Source: Struthio camelus
Lineage: Eukaryota > Chordata > Aves > Struthioniformes > Struthionidae
Direction: 5' to 3'
Assembly (NCBI RefSeq): GCF_040807025.1
Contig: NC_090942.1
Coordinates: forward strand, 65,056,911-65,120,910
DNA: 64,000 nucleotides
The notes under the pieces are model-generated. The model was not told the origin of the DNA. It saw only the letters and a list, made by a program, of their open reading frames with translations, and made no database searches. Positions 1 through 13,369 of this stretch are shown here, piece after piece; the first letter of the stretch is position 1, and every line of letters begins with the position of its first letter. Made by a program: the position numbers and the translations under genes.

Positions 1-214
1 TGGCTGCCCAGGGACAAACTCTACAGCATTCACCCAGTCTTCAGCACCTACTCCTGCAGCTGCCAGATTTGTATTTTCAACCTCTGTCTCAGCACTACTT
101 TCTTCAGCTGTTTCAGGAAGTGATGCAAGGTCTGAGGATACTGAGGGATAAGTTTTTGCAGCTGGATTCACAGTAGTCACTTCTTCCTGTTTCAGTGGCT
201 TGGTATGTTCATAT
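1..214 (-). CDS. MKRN1: MKRN1 coding exon 3 (partial, cut by window edge)
   Basis: The acceptor is TTGTTAG before 214. It encodes [15 protein letters not shown], then an acidic Ser/Thr/Glu-rich linker ending in [14 protein letters not shown], which is the conserved block before the third makorin finger. The exon runs off the left end of the window. Confidence 0.94.
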
Positions 215-3200
215 CTAACAAGATAAAACACATCATATCAACTCTTGATGAGAAACATCTCTACTCAGCAGCCTTATGGATGGGAAGTACGTTGATTAAA
301 ACATAACACACCATTTTGCAGGAGGACCTACAATTGGCTTTGAAGAGAAAGCCACTGACGACCCTTTATAAAGGAGTGCTTCTTCCACTTGTGTAATCTG
401 TAAGCACTGCTTAAGGAAGTGGAATGCGTTCAATGACTTTGTAGGAAATGGAACAACGTGCACGATTTTTACTTAACTTACATAGAATGTACTTCAAGTA
501 CGTCCAAGACTCATCCTACAGCTATCATACACATGTAGTATTACCCAATGAGAAAAATTAGTCTGTTCACCTTTTAGAGGAGAAGATTACAGGGAGATAC
601 TGCTCTCTTCAACCACCTAGTGGGAGGGCCTAGAAAAGCCACAGTCAAGCGTCTTTGTAGAAGTGCAGTGATAGGGAAAGAGGCAATGGACACAAGTTGC
701 AACAAGGTAAATTCCCATTAGATATTAGGAAAAATTGTCACTGGGAGAGTAGTTAAACACTGGATCAGATGCCCAGAGAAGCTGTGGAACCTCCATCCTT
801 GGAGACGCTCAAAACTTGACCGGACAATGCCCCGGACAACCTAAGCTAAGCTGGCCCTGCTTTCAGGATGGATTTGGCCTAGATGACCTCCAGAGGTCTC
901 CTCTAACCTAAATGATTCTTTGATACTTTGTCTCGATCTTAGCACCTTGCCTCATTCAGGTTTTATGCTCAACTTTAGGAACTACACCTAATGTCTCTTG
1001 CAACTTATTGGGGAAAGTGATGCTCAGAACCCTGTAAGTCCCTATGCACCACCACCAAGAAGATGCCAATTCCCTCAAAAATCTGTCTTCCAGCAACTGG
1101 TAGACTACAAAGGCAGACCTGTGATTTATTTTCCCATGAAGTCTTAGATATGCTAGATGCTGACTGATTTCAAGGAGGAAGGGAAGGAATTATTGGAGAT
1201 TATATGAAACTTTTAAGCAACTGTGATTCATCTTCCTTGTGTCAGACTGAAAACAAAGAGATGAAGCATCACAGTTCTTGTATATTAAAGAGATGCTCCC
1301 AACCAAACGTCAGCTTTGAAACCCAAGCTGTGAAGCACAAATGTTAAAAGCAGGCCTTCCAGAAAGCAGCACTGGCAGATATACAGAGGGTTATCTTTCT
1401 TATACATAGAAACTGTACAATGAACATGAAAGTAAAGCTAACTATGATGTACTATATAAAATCATGATGCAAACGTTTATTCATGCATAACAGCTGTCAA
1501 TGTTAAGACTGCTATAAAATTGTAATAAAGTTGACTGAGGATGACGTAGAATATCCCTAAGCCTTTGGTGCTTTCACAGTGTAGCAAAGCTTTACAGTTT
1601 CCTGTGTTCATGCTTTTTCTTATAATTTGAGGGTGATGTTATGTTTTTATAATATAGGGACAATTTGTACAGGCAGCATTTTATGAAAACCAGTTATTTC
1701 CTCTCTTTTTGCCTCACCTTTGCCTATTTATGTTGCAAAGCAAACACTATAGTATTTAGCAAGATAAAGTAGTCTGCAAAAAGAAGTAATTTTTATACAG
1801 TTTTGATGTTGGAATGGAGGAGGAAAATACTTCAAGATTTGTTCACTGTCTTGCTGTGAGCTTTCTACTCAGGGACTCTAAAGGAAATTACTCCCCCAAA
1901 ATAGAGTCAATGGCATTTCTTTACCTGCAACGATCTCCGTAAGCACAGCATCCTCGCTGATAATACCTGCACACCATGGCAGACTGACTAGTGGAGAGGT
2001 CATGGGAGTAGCGACAGTTGCTTCCTTCCTTGCAAACTCCATGCATGAAATATCTGCAAGAGAGAAGATGGTCATGAATTAAGGAAAATAATTGAAGCTG
2101 TACACACAGTATTTGGATGATGAGTTATTTTATACATGACGGTATGCTGAAATAAGAACATCATTATCACACTAATGACTCATAAGAGCGTATCCCAGTA
2201 TAAACATACAAATAAGAAAGTCTGAGAACAGAGGAAGCCTTAGCCATAGCTACTCTAACAGACGGCACATTTACGGACTTATGCTTATAAAAAGCCCGTC
2301 AAAAACTGCAAATCTTATCCCAGGCTGTGATGCAGAGCGGAAAAAGGTTTTGGAGTAAGCCAGCGGGGACAAAGTCTTACTAGTAGCTGCAGTGTTCCAA
2401 CACCAACAGAAACATAACAGAAGCCCACTACCAAATTCCAAAGCGAAAACAGCCATGCCTTAAATGAGCTTTCTGGGGGGCTTAAATCTATTCTGAACTT
2501 ATGACCAACTCAATCAGCAGTAACCTCCTCTCCAAGAATGCAAATCATGTTTGCAACGGATGGTTACATTTGACAGAATTCACGCATCAATTTTTGCTAT
2601 AGGGGCTAGAAATCATTAGAAGCACTCTGCTTCGATACTGTGCTGCCTGTCTTGAAAGAATGCAGTACGCGTTCAAAGTTTTGAGCACAGTTTACCAAAT
2701 GCTACCAGTTTTGTCAGTTTCCAAGTCACACCGGTTTTCAATCAGTACATCAGTATTGGACATTGCTTTTTGCTCTATCTAGACGAAAGCATCCTACTTC
2801 ATATATTATTTATTACTTAGCCTCATGTTAGAAGTCCTCTATTCATCTTCAGGAGTGTAAGGAATTCAAGATGATGCAATACTGCAGTTCAAATTAACCC
2901 AGAAACTCAAAGTTACAAGCATACAGAAATCATTGCATTTTAACACATCAAATAATGCAAGTTTAATTAAGTAGCCTCCAATTCAACTATTCAGGAAAAC
3001 AGAATAGCGTTTTTCTCATTTGGTTTAAGTTTTAACCTAAAGCTTCTTTAAAACCTTCTTTTCTTTTTTAGCTTCTTTTTTAACCTAGCTTCTTTACAAT
3101 TAAGGTACTGTAACTATTTAGACTCCATATGCTCATATCAAAACAACAACTGAAAATATAACACCTTAAAGTATATTTTGACCAACCAAGTTAGAAATAT

Positions 3201-6200
3201 GAACAAGAAAAATCTATGTAACAACTGCAGCTATCAACATGATTACTAATACTTTAGTTTAGAAAGAAAAGCATTGCCCCTGACATATCAAATAAGTTGC
3301 AAACTCGAACTCACCGAAAATATCAAAGACTAGCACTTACAAAAAAAAAAAAAAAAGGGGTTAAGGGGTTTAGGTCTCATACAAGTTCTTAACCTGTCTA
3401 TACAACACTACTCATGTGCAGATTCAGAAGCAGATTATACCCATCCAAGTCTATCTTACTGCTGAAAGGGACAGTTTACACTCCTGCCACACGTCTCCAC
3501 TGTTCTGCACTGTACTACTGCTTACACAGTCAGCAGGACCAGGTCCTCCTACACAGCTGACTGCAGCCACACTGCAATATGGCCAGCAGCAGAGACGGCA
3601 GGATCACCTTTCAGCAGCATGAGTTAAGATTAGGTTAGCTTTTTGCAAAGCAGCACATTCAAGTCAACGCTCCAAGACTTAAAAAGTGTTAAAGCAGAGT
3701 TGAAGTTCAACTGCATGAACTGCTGGTCACTTAGTCAGACTGCTATATTTTTAGCAAGTCAGATAAAGTGAAAATTTCACTGAATAACGTAACTCACGCT
3801 CTTTCATATCAACATTTTACTTTTCATTTGCAACTAGATAGGAAGGAGCACAGTATGTTAACATGACTTGGCTAAAGTGTGATACAACTTAGCTTTACTG
3901 CAGTTACAATAATTTCATTATACTTGGAATAAGAAGGCCAGTGGAAAAATCTATTAAAATGGGATGCCCTCAGTGAACCTCTCTCCCTTCTCATGAAGGA
4001 TTTCTCTTATGGTTATCCTCAGGATAACGCCTAAGCAATATAGTACTGTGCGATCCCTTGTCTCCAAACGGGGTGGTAATCACTGACAAAGGTCTTGAGA
4101 CTATGAGGAAATTCTATGAATCACAATAAAAATGGAGCAGTTCCTATAGCACGTCTGCAACTATATTTCACAATGAAAAGGTTGACAGTATTGTGCCAAT
4201 GAGATAAAGATATTCTGAGACAAGGGGAAACAAACCCAACAAAACAAAATCATAAACCCACAAAATGCTAACCGAGGAAGAGTTGTCTCTCCAAATAGGG
4301 TATTGTTCACTTCATCAGCTTACAGCAGATAAACAAACATGGAAGAAATTCTTATCCTAGCTGTCTCATCCTCTTCAGTTAATAAATAAAATGAATGAAC
4401 GTCCAGCAAGCGGACCTAACTCAGAAGTTTGTTTTTTTCTTCCATTGCTGGTAAGGATTACTTACTGTAATCTCCAGAATGAGCTGCAAACAAGAAACTA
4501 GAGATTAAATAATTTGCCACAGTGATAATCTACTCTAAGTAGTATAGCATGACAAGGAAGCTCAATATCAGGAGCATTGTAATTCTAGCCTCTAGTTTGC
4601 ATGATTCTAATACTGCCTCAGGCAGACCACAGAGTAATTTAAATGACGGCAACGCTCAGACAAAATCAACTAGCATAGCTATTACTATGTGTTACAAGTG
4701 AATAGACTTCTAAATTAACATGCCATTGAACAGATATGAATTAAAAGTGCAACAAGTACAAAGAGAGGAAAATCAAGTTTCTACTACAGGTGAAAAGAAG
4801 GCTAAAGAACATGAGGCATAAGTGCATGAAGATGCTAAAATACAAAGATAGAAATTAATATTTACTTAGGCAATGAAAAACAAGTACATTTTTCAGGCAT
4901 ACTCAAAATCAGCTTCTAAAATACTGAGTGCTTGCCATACTCTATAAAGACTCCCCTGGAAAACGGTAGTACCTCAGTCTTAACATCCTTTAAAAGTTCA
5001 AACATTCTACAACTACGTGAGCCTCACAGCTGAATTAACCGGGGAAGAAAAAATCAGCAACAGAGATGCCCACTTTATGGCAACACAGCTCAACCTAGTC
5101 TCTTTCTACATTTGTAGTCAAATACTAGAGATGCTAGGGATATAATGAAACTTAAGGCCAGCCTTAAGAGGGCTAATTGCCCAGTGGTGTGCGTATTCAA
5201 CATACTACGAACTTAAGAACCTAAAGCAGAACCTATAAGCTACCAGTTGACACTTACAACCAGGCTGCAATTCACACCTCAAAACTATCATCTGTCTGTA
5301 CACTAAAGCCACATAGTAAACCAGATTAGAAACGTGATCCTACATAGAAATAAACAATAAATCAGACCTCAGTTTGCAAAATTTTCTCCCCAGATAGATG
5401 ATTGCTCTGGTCAGGTTTGCCAGGTGGCTACACAAACAGCCATGCCAGCACATGCCACACTATAATTAGCCCTCCCCACCTCCTAAAAACACAATCAAAC
5501 AAACAAAAAAAGCACACTCCACAAACGAATGTGTTGAACCACAACATAACTGCAATTTCTGGTTTGCTTTAAGGGATGGGAGTTAAATTGGCAGGGTCAA
5601 AAATAATTCAGGGTAAGCGTTTGCCACTAGTACTTCAACAACTGTTAGCTTCACCCTTTGTTTATTTCCAAACTGCACTGCTTCCCTCATGTGTTGGAGT
5701 ACGCAATTTCATAGCCACCTGCTGACTCAGATCAGGAAACTGCTTCAGATATAACCCGATATTCCTTTTGCTGCCCACATGGTTATTTTTAATCTAGATC
5801 AGATCACTGTTCAGACTTACTGCACAGCCACTCAATGACTTAAGCCAACAGAGTGCTGGTGCATCACCAGAGGGGAAATAAGCAACTAAAAGAAAGGCAT
5901 CAGCTTAAAATGAGAAATTCTGCTAAAAAAGTACTTGGTCAACATAACGGATCCTAAATACATAAGACTCAGATTCAGGCTCCCCAGTTGCTGATCAGAG
6001 AGCGCTCCCAAGTCCCTTTCCTTCTCTGCTAGCCTAAATTAGAAGATCCTCTGCAAATACACATGCATGGCAATCCTGAAAGTTGTCATAATTCATTACA
6101 TCAAGATGGTAGGGTATGTTAGGGGTGGGGGGGGAGTGGGCGGTGGGAAACCTGAAACAGCCATGAGCTAGAATATCATTCACATGTCACTTTTCAAGAC

Positions 6201-9200
6201 CAGCATTCCTTCCCAGCAAACTCGGTATCATTCAAACAGGAACGTGGGGGGAGGGCACAAAAACGTGTTCGTCTAAGGATTGCACCAACTTTTTATTTCC
6301 CTTAAGGGGTAAGATGATTAATCTTTAAGGTCACTTAAGGAAGTTTACATTTTACACATAAGATTGCAATTTTGGCTAAAATTGCCTTTCTTCCTGTAAG
6401 CATGTTACAGCACCAAGTATGTCACAGAATCACAGAACGGCCGAGGTCGAAAAGGACCTCTGGAGATCATCTAGTCCAACCGCCGCCCTGCTCAAGCAGA
6501 GTCCTCTAGAGCACACTGCCCAGGATCGCATCCAGGCAGGTTTTGAATATCTCCTGGGAAGGAGACTCCACAACCTCTCTGGGCAACCTGTGCCAGTGCT
6601 CTGTCACCCTCACAGGAAAGAAGTTTTTCCTCATGTTCAGGTGGAACTGCCTGTGGTTCAGTTTGTGCCCGTTGCCTCTTGTCCTGTCGCTGAGAACCAC
6701 TGAAAATAGTCTGGCTCCATCTTCTTGACACCCTCACTTTAGAGATTTGTATACATTGATGAGATTCCCTCTCAGTAGATGTGTGTTCTACATTAATTTT
6801 GCCTAGAAAGGTAACAAAAATTCTGTTGGAAAGCACCTTTCCACATAGAGTGTTTAATTTAATTATAACTTTACATGCCAGCAATACCAGGCTCTTGTTT
6901 CTGGATACAGGCGAAAAATGACTCTCGGCACTGAAAATAACAGATTATGTGCCATGCTCAAAGATACGTAAAAGAATATTTGAAATTTGCATTTGGTCAA
7001 ATACATAGAGAATACATATCATTTCATTTGAAAGAGTAACACTGGATCAAGACAGGTACATAACAGATTTTTCTCTAAAGCATCTATGATGCTATCCTCC
7101 AACAAGTATTTATTCTTGCAGCAATGCTCTCTGCCTTTCCCATTCAGTTATACTAGCATAAATTGGTGAGGCTGCACAGGGAATCAGACTACAGAACTGA
7201 TCTGGGTCCAGCCAAGGAAAAAAAGCCGTGTTGTGTTTTGTTTTTCTCCCTTTTTTAAACCCAAATCAGCTCCCTAGTTCAGTTTACTACGTGACTGTAC
7301 AACACATAAGTGGTACAATACACCCAATGCTCATCCAGGAAGTAATAATTGCATGCACTGGCATTGTATCAGTGAAAAAAATGTTTCAACTAATCCTGAT
7401 TTTCATGGGGGCTGGGTGCCTAAAAAAAGTCACAGAAATCAGGTTTTGCACCTGTAAATGCCTCAAGTCTTTTTTTTTTTTTTTTGAAAAGTATATGTAA
7501 GATATTTGCCCAAGATTACAAAACTAGTCAGCTCTCCAGTAGCTTTAGACAGCACAGGCATTACAGAGGCTACAACCAGATCACTGGAATATCTAAAATT
7601 TTATAGTTTATCCAGGTTTCAGTGACCTTGATTTTAGGGGTGCTTTACAGTATAATAATCTACTGAAGATCATTTTTTTCCCACTCTAAGTGTTAAAGAA
7701 TATCTATAATAATCTACTGAAGATTCCCCCCTCCCGCCAAGTGGGAAAGAATATTACTTCCGTCAATTGACATAAAGCTGGAGCAACAGCATTTGCAACC
7801 ACCTTTATTAGGAAGGCAATGCAGTTTTGAACATAGATAACTACAGCCTAAACCTGTACTAGCCTCTTCCAGAAAGCTTCTTTCTGTATTTTAGAAGTCT
7901 TAGCTACTAGCAAAATACATATGCTACCCTTCATTCTCATAGCTTTTGAATCTTGTAATAGGTTTGCTTGTTTAGGTGCGTGTTGGGGGGGGGGGGAGAT
8001 TTTTTTTTGTTTGTTTGTTTTTAACTTTGGGGTCATTTACTTCTGGTCCAGGTCACATCATTTTGTTTATTAAATTGTTGTTTTTGCCAAATTAGAATAC
8101 CATACTTGGCAATAAACCTGAGTCCCCTACAAAAATAGATGTATTTCCATAATTGACGAATGGATAAGGATCAGCTACATTCAATAGCTTCTTTAGATGC
8201 CATACAGGGAGACTGAGAATTCCCAAGAAAGAAGGTAGCAGGGAACAGACCAGACATGCTGTTCCAGTATGGCAGACAGGGCCCTCAGCCAAATGAGGGA
8301 CTGAAGAAATTCTAGACAAACTGGCAACCTTAAAGAAAAGAAGCTCTCAATACCCTATCCCTTCCCACGCATAACCTCCTTTAGCAAGGAACTAGTACTG
8401 TCTAAAAGACAGCAGCTAAAAAGAGGCAATAACAGCAGGCTTTTAAGAGGTTTGTGCTCCACACCTTACCACTATTATCATATTGGACCGAGCATACTTT
8501 ACCAATTCAGATTCTTCCTATCAAGAAGGGATAAACACTTGTTCTAGGTTCTCAGAAAGAACAGGAAAGATGCACCAATTAATTGGTGCAGGGTTTTTCG
8601 TTTGTTTCCAGTTATTAAAAACACGAATGAAATGATCTATAAAAGTCAACTCATTCAGTTAGAACAATGCTGTGTGAAATCTGGAAAAAAAGACCAGATA
8701 TATATATATCTGGCTATACCACTGCTTTGTAAAACCTTACAATCATCTAAACCAGGAAGGACAAAAAAGCTTAATACAGACTACTGTTCTTTTTCTTATT
8801 TCAAATACACCATTTAATGAAAGGATCACAAGTACTTATGACGTTGAGTTTTCTTCCCCCTGCAGTTTATTCCAGATTGAAAGATTATGTATCCACACAC
8901 CACAGAAGTCTGGAAAAATGAAACCACGGTAGCAATGTAAGAAAAGGGTTTCTCATGCTTTGTTAAGGAACACAATGAATTCATAGTTTTTACACTCAGG
9001 CTTTTAAACCTTAGCTTCAGAACAAGTACAAGGGTAAAGTGCACAAAACTGGAAATCTAGGAAAAATCAGAAGTCTTTCGTTTTATTCTGTGTGTCTCAT
9101 TCCCAGAGCAGAATCATCCATGCCAACACACATCACACCTGGCATAACAAAACTGGTTAGCTAACCAATTTATCATTCCAAGGATTCAAAGGAGCAGCAA

Positions 9201-12036
9201 GAACTTACTTTTCCAATCCTAGAACTTCTACTTCTGCTGATAAAACAGCAATATTCTTTCACCAGCCATAAAATGTGAAGTATTTATACTGAAGAGACTC
9301 TCTACCTCCCAGCGTAGAGGGAGTGTTTCAGGCAGCATCCACTGTCACTCATACGACAATTCAAGTAAAGAAAGCCTCTAAACAAATGAAATTGTGCAGA
9401 GTTCCTCAAAACAGAAGCTGCTCTAGCTACTACACTGAAAAATTTTTATTTTGAAAAGCTATTAAATCCCACAGTTTAATCCTCAGACTCATTCACAAAG
9501 GCAAAACATGGTTAATACTAAAAAATACAGTTTCTTCATAAGCCAACAAGGAATACATCCTATTGAGACCAAACTTAAATAAAGAAAAAAACCAAAACAA
9601 TATTCTTATCACACATTCTGAACATAAGGAAAAATTTCTTTACAGAGAGGGCAACAGAGCACTGGAACAAATTGCCCAGGAAGCTTGTAGAGTCTCCACC
9701 CTTGGAGATATTCAAAAGCCATCTGGACACAATCCTGTGCTCTAGGTGACTCCACTTGAGCAGAGGGGCTGGACTAGGTGATCTCCCGAGGTCCCTTCCA
9801 ACCTTAACCATTCTGGGTTTCTGTGACATTCCCAAATGGTTTGTCAATTCCACTTTAAAATCTGTGGAAAGCTATTCAACCTTCAACTTGGAAAGCCAAC
9901 TAAGAAAATCAATAGGATAAATAGAAAGATTACTCAAAAAGAATAAAAGAATCAAGAAGAGTTCACATCTAAAGCCGAGACCTTATTTTTGGTTAAGCCC
10001 ACATTAAAGCATGATAACTATTACAAAGAGGAACTTTAACTTCCCACTGATCTTAAGCATTTGTAAATATACGTGTGTGAGGCAGACTCATTGAATGGTA
10101 CTGACACCGATGAACATGAGTGCTTATAAACAACCGCAGTCACTGTTAGTTTTTGTGTCTGTTACCTGAGCAAAAAAGGTATCACCAATACATTTCACCC
10201 TTAATTAAGCATTTTGCTCTTCAGAAATAATGAGGCAACCTACATATTAAGGGCACTAACCTCTGCCCTTGCAGCTCACTTGAAGCTGAGCTAAGCAGAA
10301 TTTCCAGTCATTTCCTCATCACTGACCTACTTTTAACAGCCCCCTATCAAATATTAACCTCGTTATTCATAGGCAACACTCTGAAAGAAGTTCTCACAGA
10401 GTGTTCAGAAACAGCGTTTCTCAAATGGACACGTTAACAGTACCTTAGCCAAAACAAACAACGCTCAACAGTTAACAAGAATGCTTCAGATACTTCAGGG
10501 CATGCTTAACAGCACAAAAGCAAGAGACAGGCAGCAAGCTCTTGTGATTGTCAAACAACGGTTCTTAATATCGTTATTTGAAGCTACGATTGGCATAAAT
10601 GGAAAAATATGGAGAAGAGATAATAGACATTGCACTGAAGTGTACAGCCTCTTTCTCTCCTCCCAGGATGTTCTTTTAGGCTACCAAATAGCTTGCATAT
10701 ATTGCTGGACAAGTGTATTCCATCAAGATAAATGTAATTTAGAGATTTTATTTAAAAAAAAATCAGGAGACGTTCTTTGAGACCAATCTTAGATTATCAT
10801 ATAACTAATATATTTCCATATTCACAAAATCATGTTTTACAGTCAATCTGCAAAAAGATCAGCAATGTAAGTTCAGAAACAGTCCATCTGGCAAGCCGTA
10901 CAAGACACACTACATAATCTGCGTTTTCCCATATAAGAGATTCATGAGATTTTATTATGGTCAGAAATACAAACGGAAAATGATGCTGCATACAGAATGT
11001 TAATGTAAGACTGAAGTAGCAGCAGTCCTTACATTTTTCAGTATATCATAAGTTATCCCCATTCCCTTATTTAACAAATACAAGCTTTTAGCTATATCAA
11101 CCTTTAATTCAATGTTTTACAATTACTTTTACGTTATTAAATACGAGTTCAAGAGGACAAGAATTTAATCGTTTTACACTTCCTGCTTTATCGCATTCTC
11201 TGGAAGCTCGTTACAGGTCTTTCGTTCGACAGCGTACGTTTATTCAGGCACACACAAAAAGCCTGGCTCTCCACATCTCATCGGGAACCGCCAGCATGCG
11301 CAACTGCAGCCGCTCCTTTAAGCGACGCCTGCAGAGCAGCGATTGCAAAGGGATATGCAACGTCCACAGATGAACCGGGAACGCCATGGACCAGGAAGGA
11401 CACCCCCCCCCCACCACACACACACTTAAACCAAACACAGCCGACACGCCACGACCCCCCCCCCCCCGCCGCCTCGGAAGGCGATCAACTCCGGCGCATA
11501 CCAAGGGCCGGCACTTCCGGTACGAGCCGCCCTCGCCTCACTACATCCCCCACAAGCCCCCACCGCGGCGGCCGCTCTCACGCCACAGCCGCCGCGGGGC
11601 GCGGCGGTGCCCGGAGCGCTGCGGCAGGCCGCCCGCGGCCGCCGACAAGGTGCCCCCGCCCCTCCCCCCGGCCCCGCCGCGCGCCCGGGGCAGCGCCAAC
11701 GGCGGCGCCCCCGCGCGGGCAGGGAGGGAGGGCGATCGACGTGCCTACGTGCGCGCGGAGGGGGGGGGGCAGGGGCACGCGCGAGGCGGCGCGGGGGGGG
11801 GGGGAGAAGGGGGAAGGAGCCGGCCCTCCCTTCCCCCCCGCGGACAGCGCATACCTGCAAGCGACCTGCTTGGTCCAGCCGCCGCCGCCCCCTCCCCCTC
11901 CGGGCCCCGCGGCGGGGGGCGGCGCGGCTGCGGGGCTCGAGGCCGTGGCCGTCGCTCCCGCCGCTGCTGTTACTGCGGCGGCGGCCGTCGCCGCCGCGGC
12001 GCCTGCCGTTGTTCCTAGAGCCACAGCCTCCGCCAT
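1..12036 (-). CDS. MKRN1: MKRN1 (makorin RING finger protein 1), 5' part of gene, coding exons 1-3
   Basis: Joined coding parts on the minus strand are 12036-11855, 2053-1925 and 214-1, and the gene continues beyond the left edge. Makorin-1 is a RING-type E3 ubiquitin ligase with several CCCH zinc fingers. Seen here: an Ala/Gly-rich N-terminus beginning [12 protein letters not shown], then WTKQVACR running into two CCCH fingers (C-x7-C-x5-C-x3-[20 protein letters not shown], then [19 protein letters not shown]), then the linker ending [18 protein letters not shown]2 differs at the first finger and lacks this linker, so MKRN1 is the better match. Every junction keeps frame (exon 1 ends AG, exon 2 supplies A; exon 2 ends AG, exon 3 supplies A) with GT/AG sites. 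The later fingers, the makorin Cys-His motif and the RING lie outside the window. Confidence 0.95.
215..1924 (-). other. MKRN1 intron 2
   Basis: An intron of 1.7 kb between exons 2 and 3. It contains a diverged plus-strand CR1 3' fragment at about 585-932. Nothing else is recognised. Confidence 0.85.
585..932 (+). mobile_element. CR1 LINE 3' fragment
   Basis: It shows the CR1 3'-end landmarks in order: aggcaatggacacaagttgc, a 'gatattaggaaaaat' block, 'gcccagagaagctgtggaac', 'tccttggagacg', 'ctagatgacctccagaggtc', 'ctaacctaaatgattctttg'. It is 5'-truncated and quite diverged. Confidence 0.85.
1925..2053 (-). CDS. MKRN1: MKRN1 coding exon 2 (two CCCH zinc fingers)
   Basis: The acceptor CTTGCAG precedes 2053 and the donor GTAAAG follows 1925. 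The 129-nt exon encodes [19 protein letters not shown] and then [18 protein letters not shown], which covers most of both N-terminal CCCH fingers. The reading frame is fixed by phase 2 on both sides. Confidence 0.95.
6423..6775 (-). mobile_element. CR1 LINE 3' fragment
   Basis: In plus-strand reading it starts 'cacagaatcacagaacgg', then 'gacctctggagatcatctag', 'aggcaggttttgaatatctc', 'gggcaacctgtgccagtgct' and 'gttcaggtggaactgcctgt'. That is the reverse complement of an avian CR1 3' end including its terminal short repeat. The open frames seen on both strands here are part of the repeat, not host genes. Confidence 0.93.
7651..7755. repeat. Imperfect tandem duplication, about 54-bp unit
   Basis: The 20-mer tataataatctactgaagat occurs at 7651-7670 and again at 7705-7724. 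Each copy is followed by a related pyrimidine-rich then 'aagt-g-aaagaatat' segment. It is a local duplication in MKRN1 intron 1. Confidence 0.8.
9605..9829 (+). mobile_element. CR1 LINE 3' fragment
   Basis: It shows 'aacataaggaaaaatttctt', 'gagcactggaacaaattgcc', 'ccttggagatattcaaaagc', 'ggctggactaggtgatctcc' and 'ggtcccttccaacctt', ending near 'attctgggtttctgtgac'. It is 5'-truncated and moderately diverged. Confidence 0.9.
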
Positions 12037-12480
12037 TACTGTTTATCCCACACAGCGACAGCGCCGGAATTTCCGGGAGCACATCCTTCCGGTCAGGCAC
12101 AGCTGGGCGGCGGCAGCGGCGGCGGCGGGCTCGGGGCGGCGGACGGCAGAAGGAAGGACGAGCGATGGCAGGTCAACTGAGGCAGGCGCCGGGCCGGGCC
12201 GGGCCCGCCCTCCCCCTGCGCGGGGCGGGGCGGGGCACCAAGGCAACGGGCGGGCACCGCCCACTGCGGCGCGGCAGATCTGATTGGTCGCGCCAGGCGG
12301 AGGCACGCCCACTCCGGAGGGCCGGGGCTCCGCCCCCCCGGCCCCGTCCGTTAGCCCCGCGCCGTGCTCGCTGCCCCAACGGGCGCCGCGCCGAAGCCGC
12401 AGCCGCCGTTTAACGGCGGCTTTTTGGGGGGCTTTCCGCCACGTCCCTGGTGTATTCACCCGCAGCACGGCTGCGAGGGC
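11380..12480. promoter_or_regulatory. CpG island covering MKRN1 promoter and exon 1
   Basis: Very GC- and CpG-rich DNA surrounds the MKRN1 start codon. The ATG lies in a GTAATGGCGG context resembling a YY1 site. A reverse CCAAT box (ATTGG at 12283-12287, CCAAT in the MKRN1 direction) sits about 250 nt upstream, with GC boxes between. No TATA box is evident. Long overlapping frames on both strands here are a by-product of the base composition. Confidence 0.85.
11855..12036 (-). CDS. MKRN1: MKRN1 coding exon 1
   Basis: The start codon is the reverse complement of CAT at 12034-12036. The exon encodes 60 residues plus two bases: an Ala/Thr/Val-rich tract, Ala/Pro-rich stretches, a run of about eight glycines and then WTKQVAC. 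The donor reads TGCAG|GTATGC at 11855/11854. The frame also runs open past the donor, but that extension does not match makorins whereas the splice to exon 2 does. Confidence 0.93.
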
Positions 12481-13369
12481 AGGCTGAAGAGAGAAGACTA
12501 TCAATGCCATGGCACTGGTATTTTGCCTACGTATTTGAAAATTTTGTAAAACCTGAAAAAAATTGATAGGAAGAGCGTGACCACTTCAATCGAGGAAATA
12601 ATTCTTTTTTTTTTTATTTTACTTGCACTTTGCAAACTATAGAAAAGCCAGGACTGCATTTACAAGGTGGCTAGATTTATGTGCCCGCCTGTCATTTAGG
12701 TACCCAAGTCCAAAATGTAGAACCATAAAACCCCAGGCCTTTAACGTCTGCCAAAAGTGGAGATGGTGTCCCTTCCTAAAACGGACTAAACCTTTCACTT
12801 ACATCGTGTCTAAATCTCAGTGAGATTTACCATGCCGACTACACATTCCCCTGCCTATAACATTTACTGGAGCTAACTCTGTGATCACATCACCCGTCTG
12901 AGAAAGCCGCTCTGCATCACTGGGTTCGTTACAGAACCCAGGTTACCAACAACAAGCATCAGAGACACCACATTCATCAGTCAGTTCACAAGGCACTGAA
13001 ATTCAGCATTTGGTCTACATTTAACAGATAGTAGCAGACCAGCGCAAGATGGCAGGACCTTAGGGAAGTACACAAGGGAGGTCAGAAGAGGGAAAAGATG
13101 TTTCAGTTTGCCTTGAAATAACGCCTTCAGCGCTCTCGAATGATCTGAGCAGTGAGGTATAGCGAATGTACCTGCCGGCATCCTCTGAAACACGCAGAGC
13201 CATGACCTGTGAGAAAAGAACTGCAAAGTAAAAGGCGAAGTACACATACAGAGCGCAACAGAGCTCAAATCGAGGCGACGGTATACACCAGCACACAGAC
13301 TGCCAGCAGCTGAACTTCACAGGACCGAAGGGCCGGAGGTCGGCGCGGCAACGGGAAACTGAGGAGCAC
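12481..13369. other. Intergenic DNA upstream of MKRN1
   Basis: No gene, repeat or RNA is recognised between the two CpG islands. A minus-strand frame that includes a hydrophobic stretch (13060-13506) has no recognised similarity. Confidence 0.6.

Larger units (their letters stand above)
2054..11854 (-). other. MKRN1 intron 1
   Basis: A 9.8-kb AT-rich intron. It holds a minus-strand CR1 fragment (about 6423-6775), a plus-strand CR1 fragment (about 9605-9829), an A16 run at 3341-3356, an imperfect 54-bp duplication near 7651-7755 and homopolymer G and T runs near 7985-8020. The open frames inside it have no recognisable protein similarity or matching splice sites. I see no RNA gene here. Confidence 0.8.

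Noticed and set aside
6419-6884. Overlapping frames of 60-130 residues on both strands.
   Set aside because: They lie in a CR1 element; the same frames recur at 9575-9853 and 33091-33313 in the other copies.
11386-12510. Many long open frames of 130-270 residues on both strands.
   Set aside because: Composition is Arg/Gly/Pro/Ala as expected of CpG-island DNA; only the MKRN1 exon 1 frame has support.
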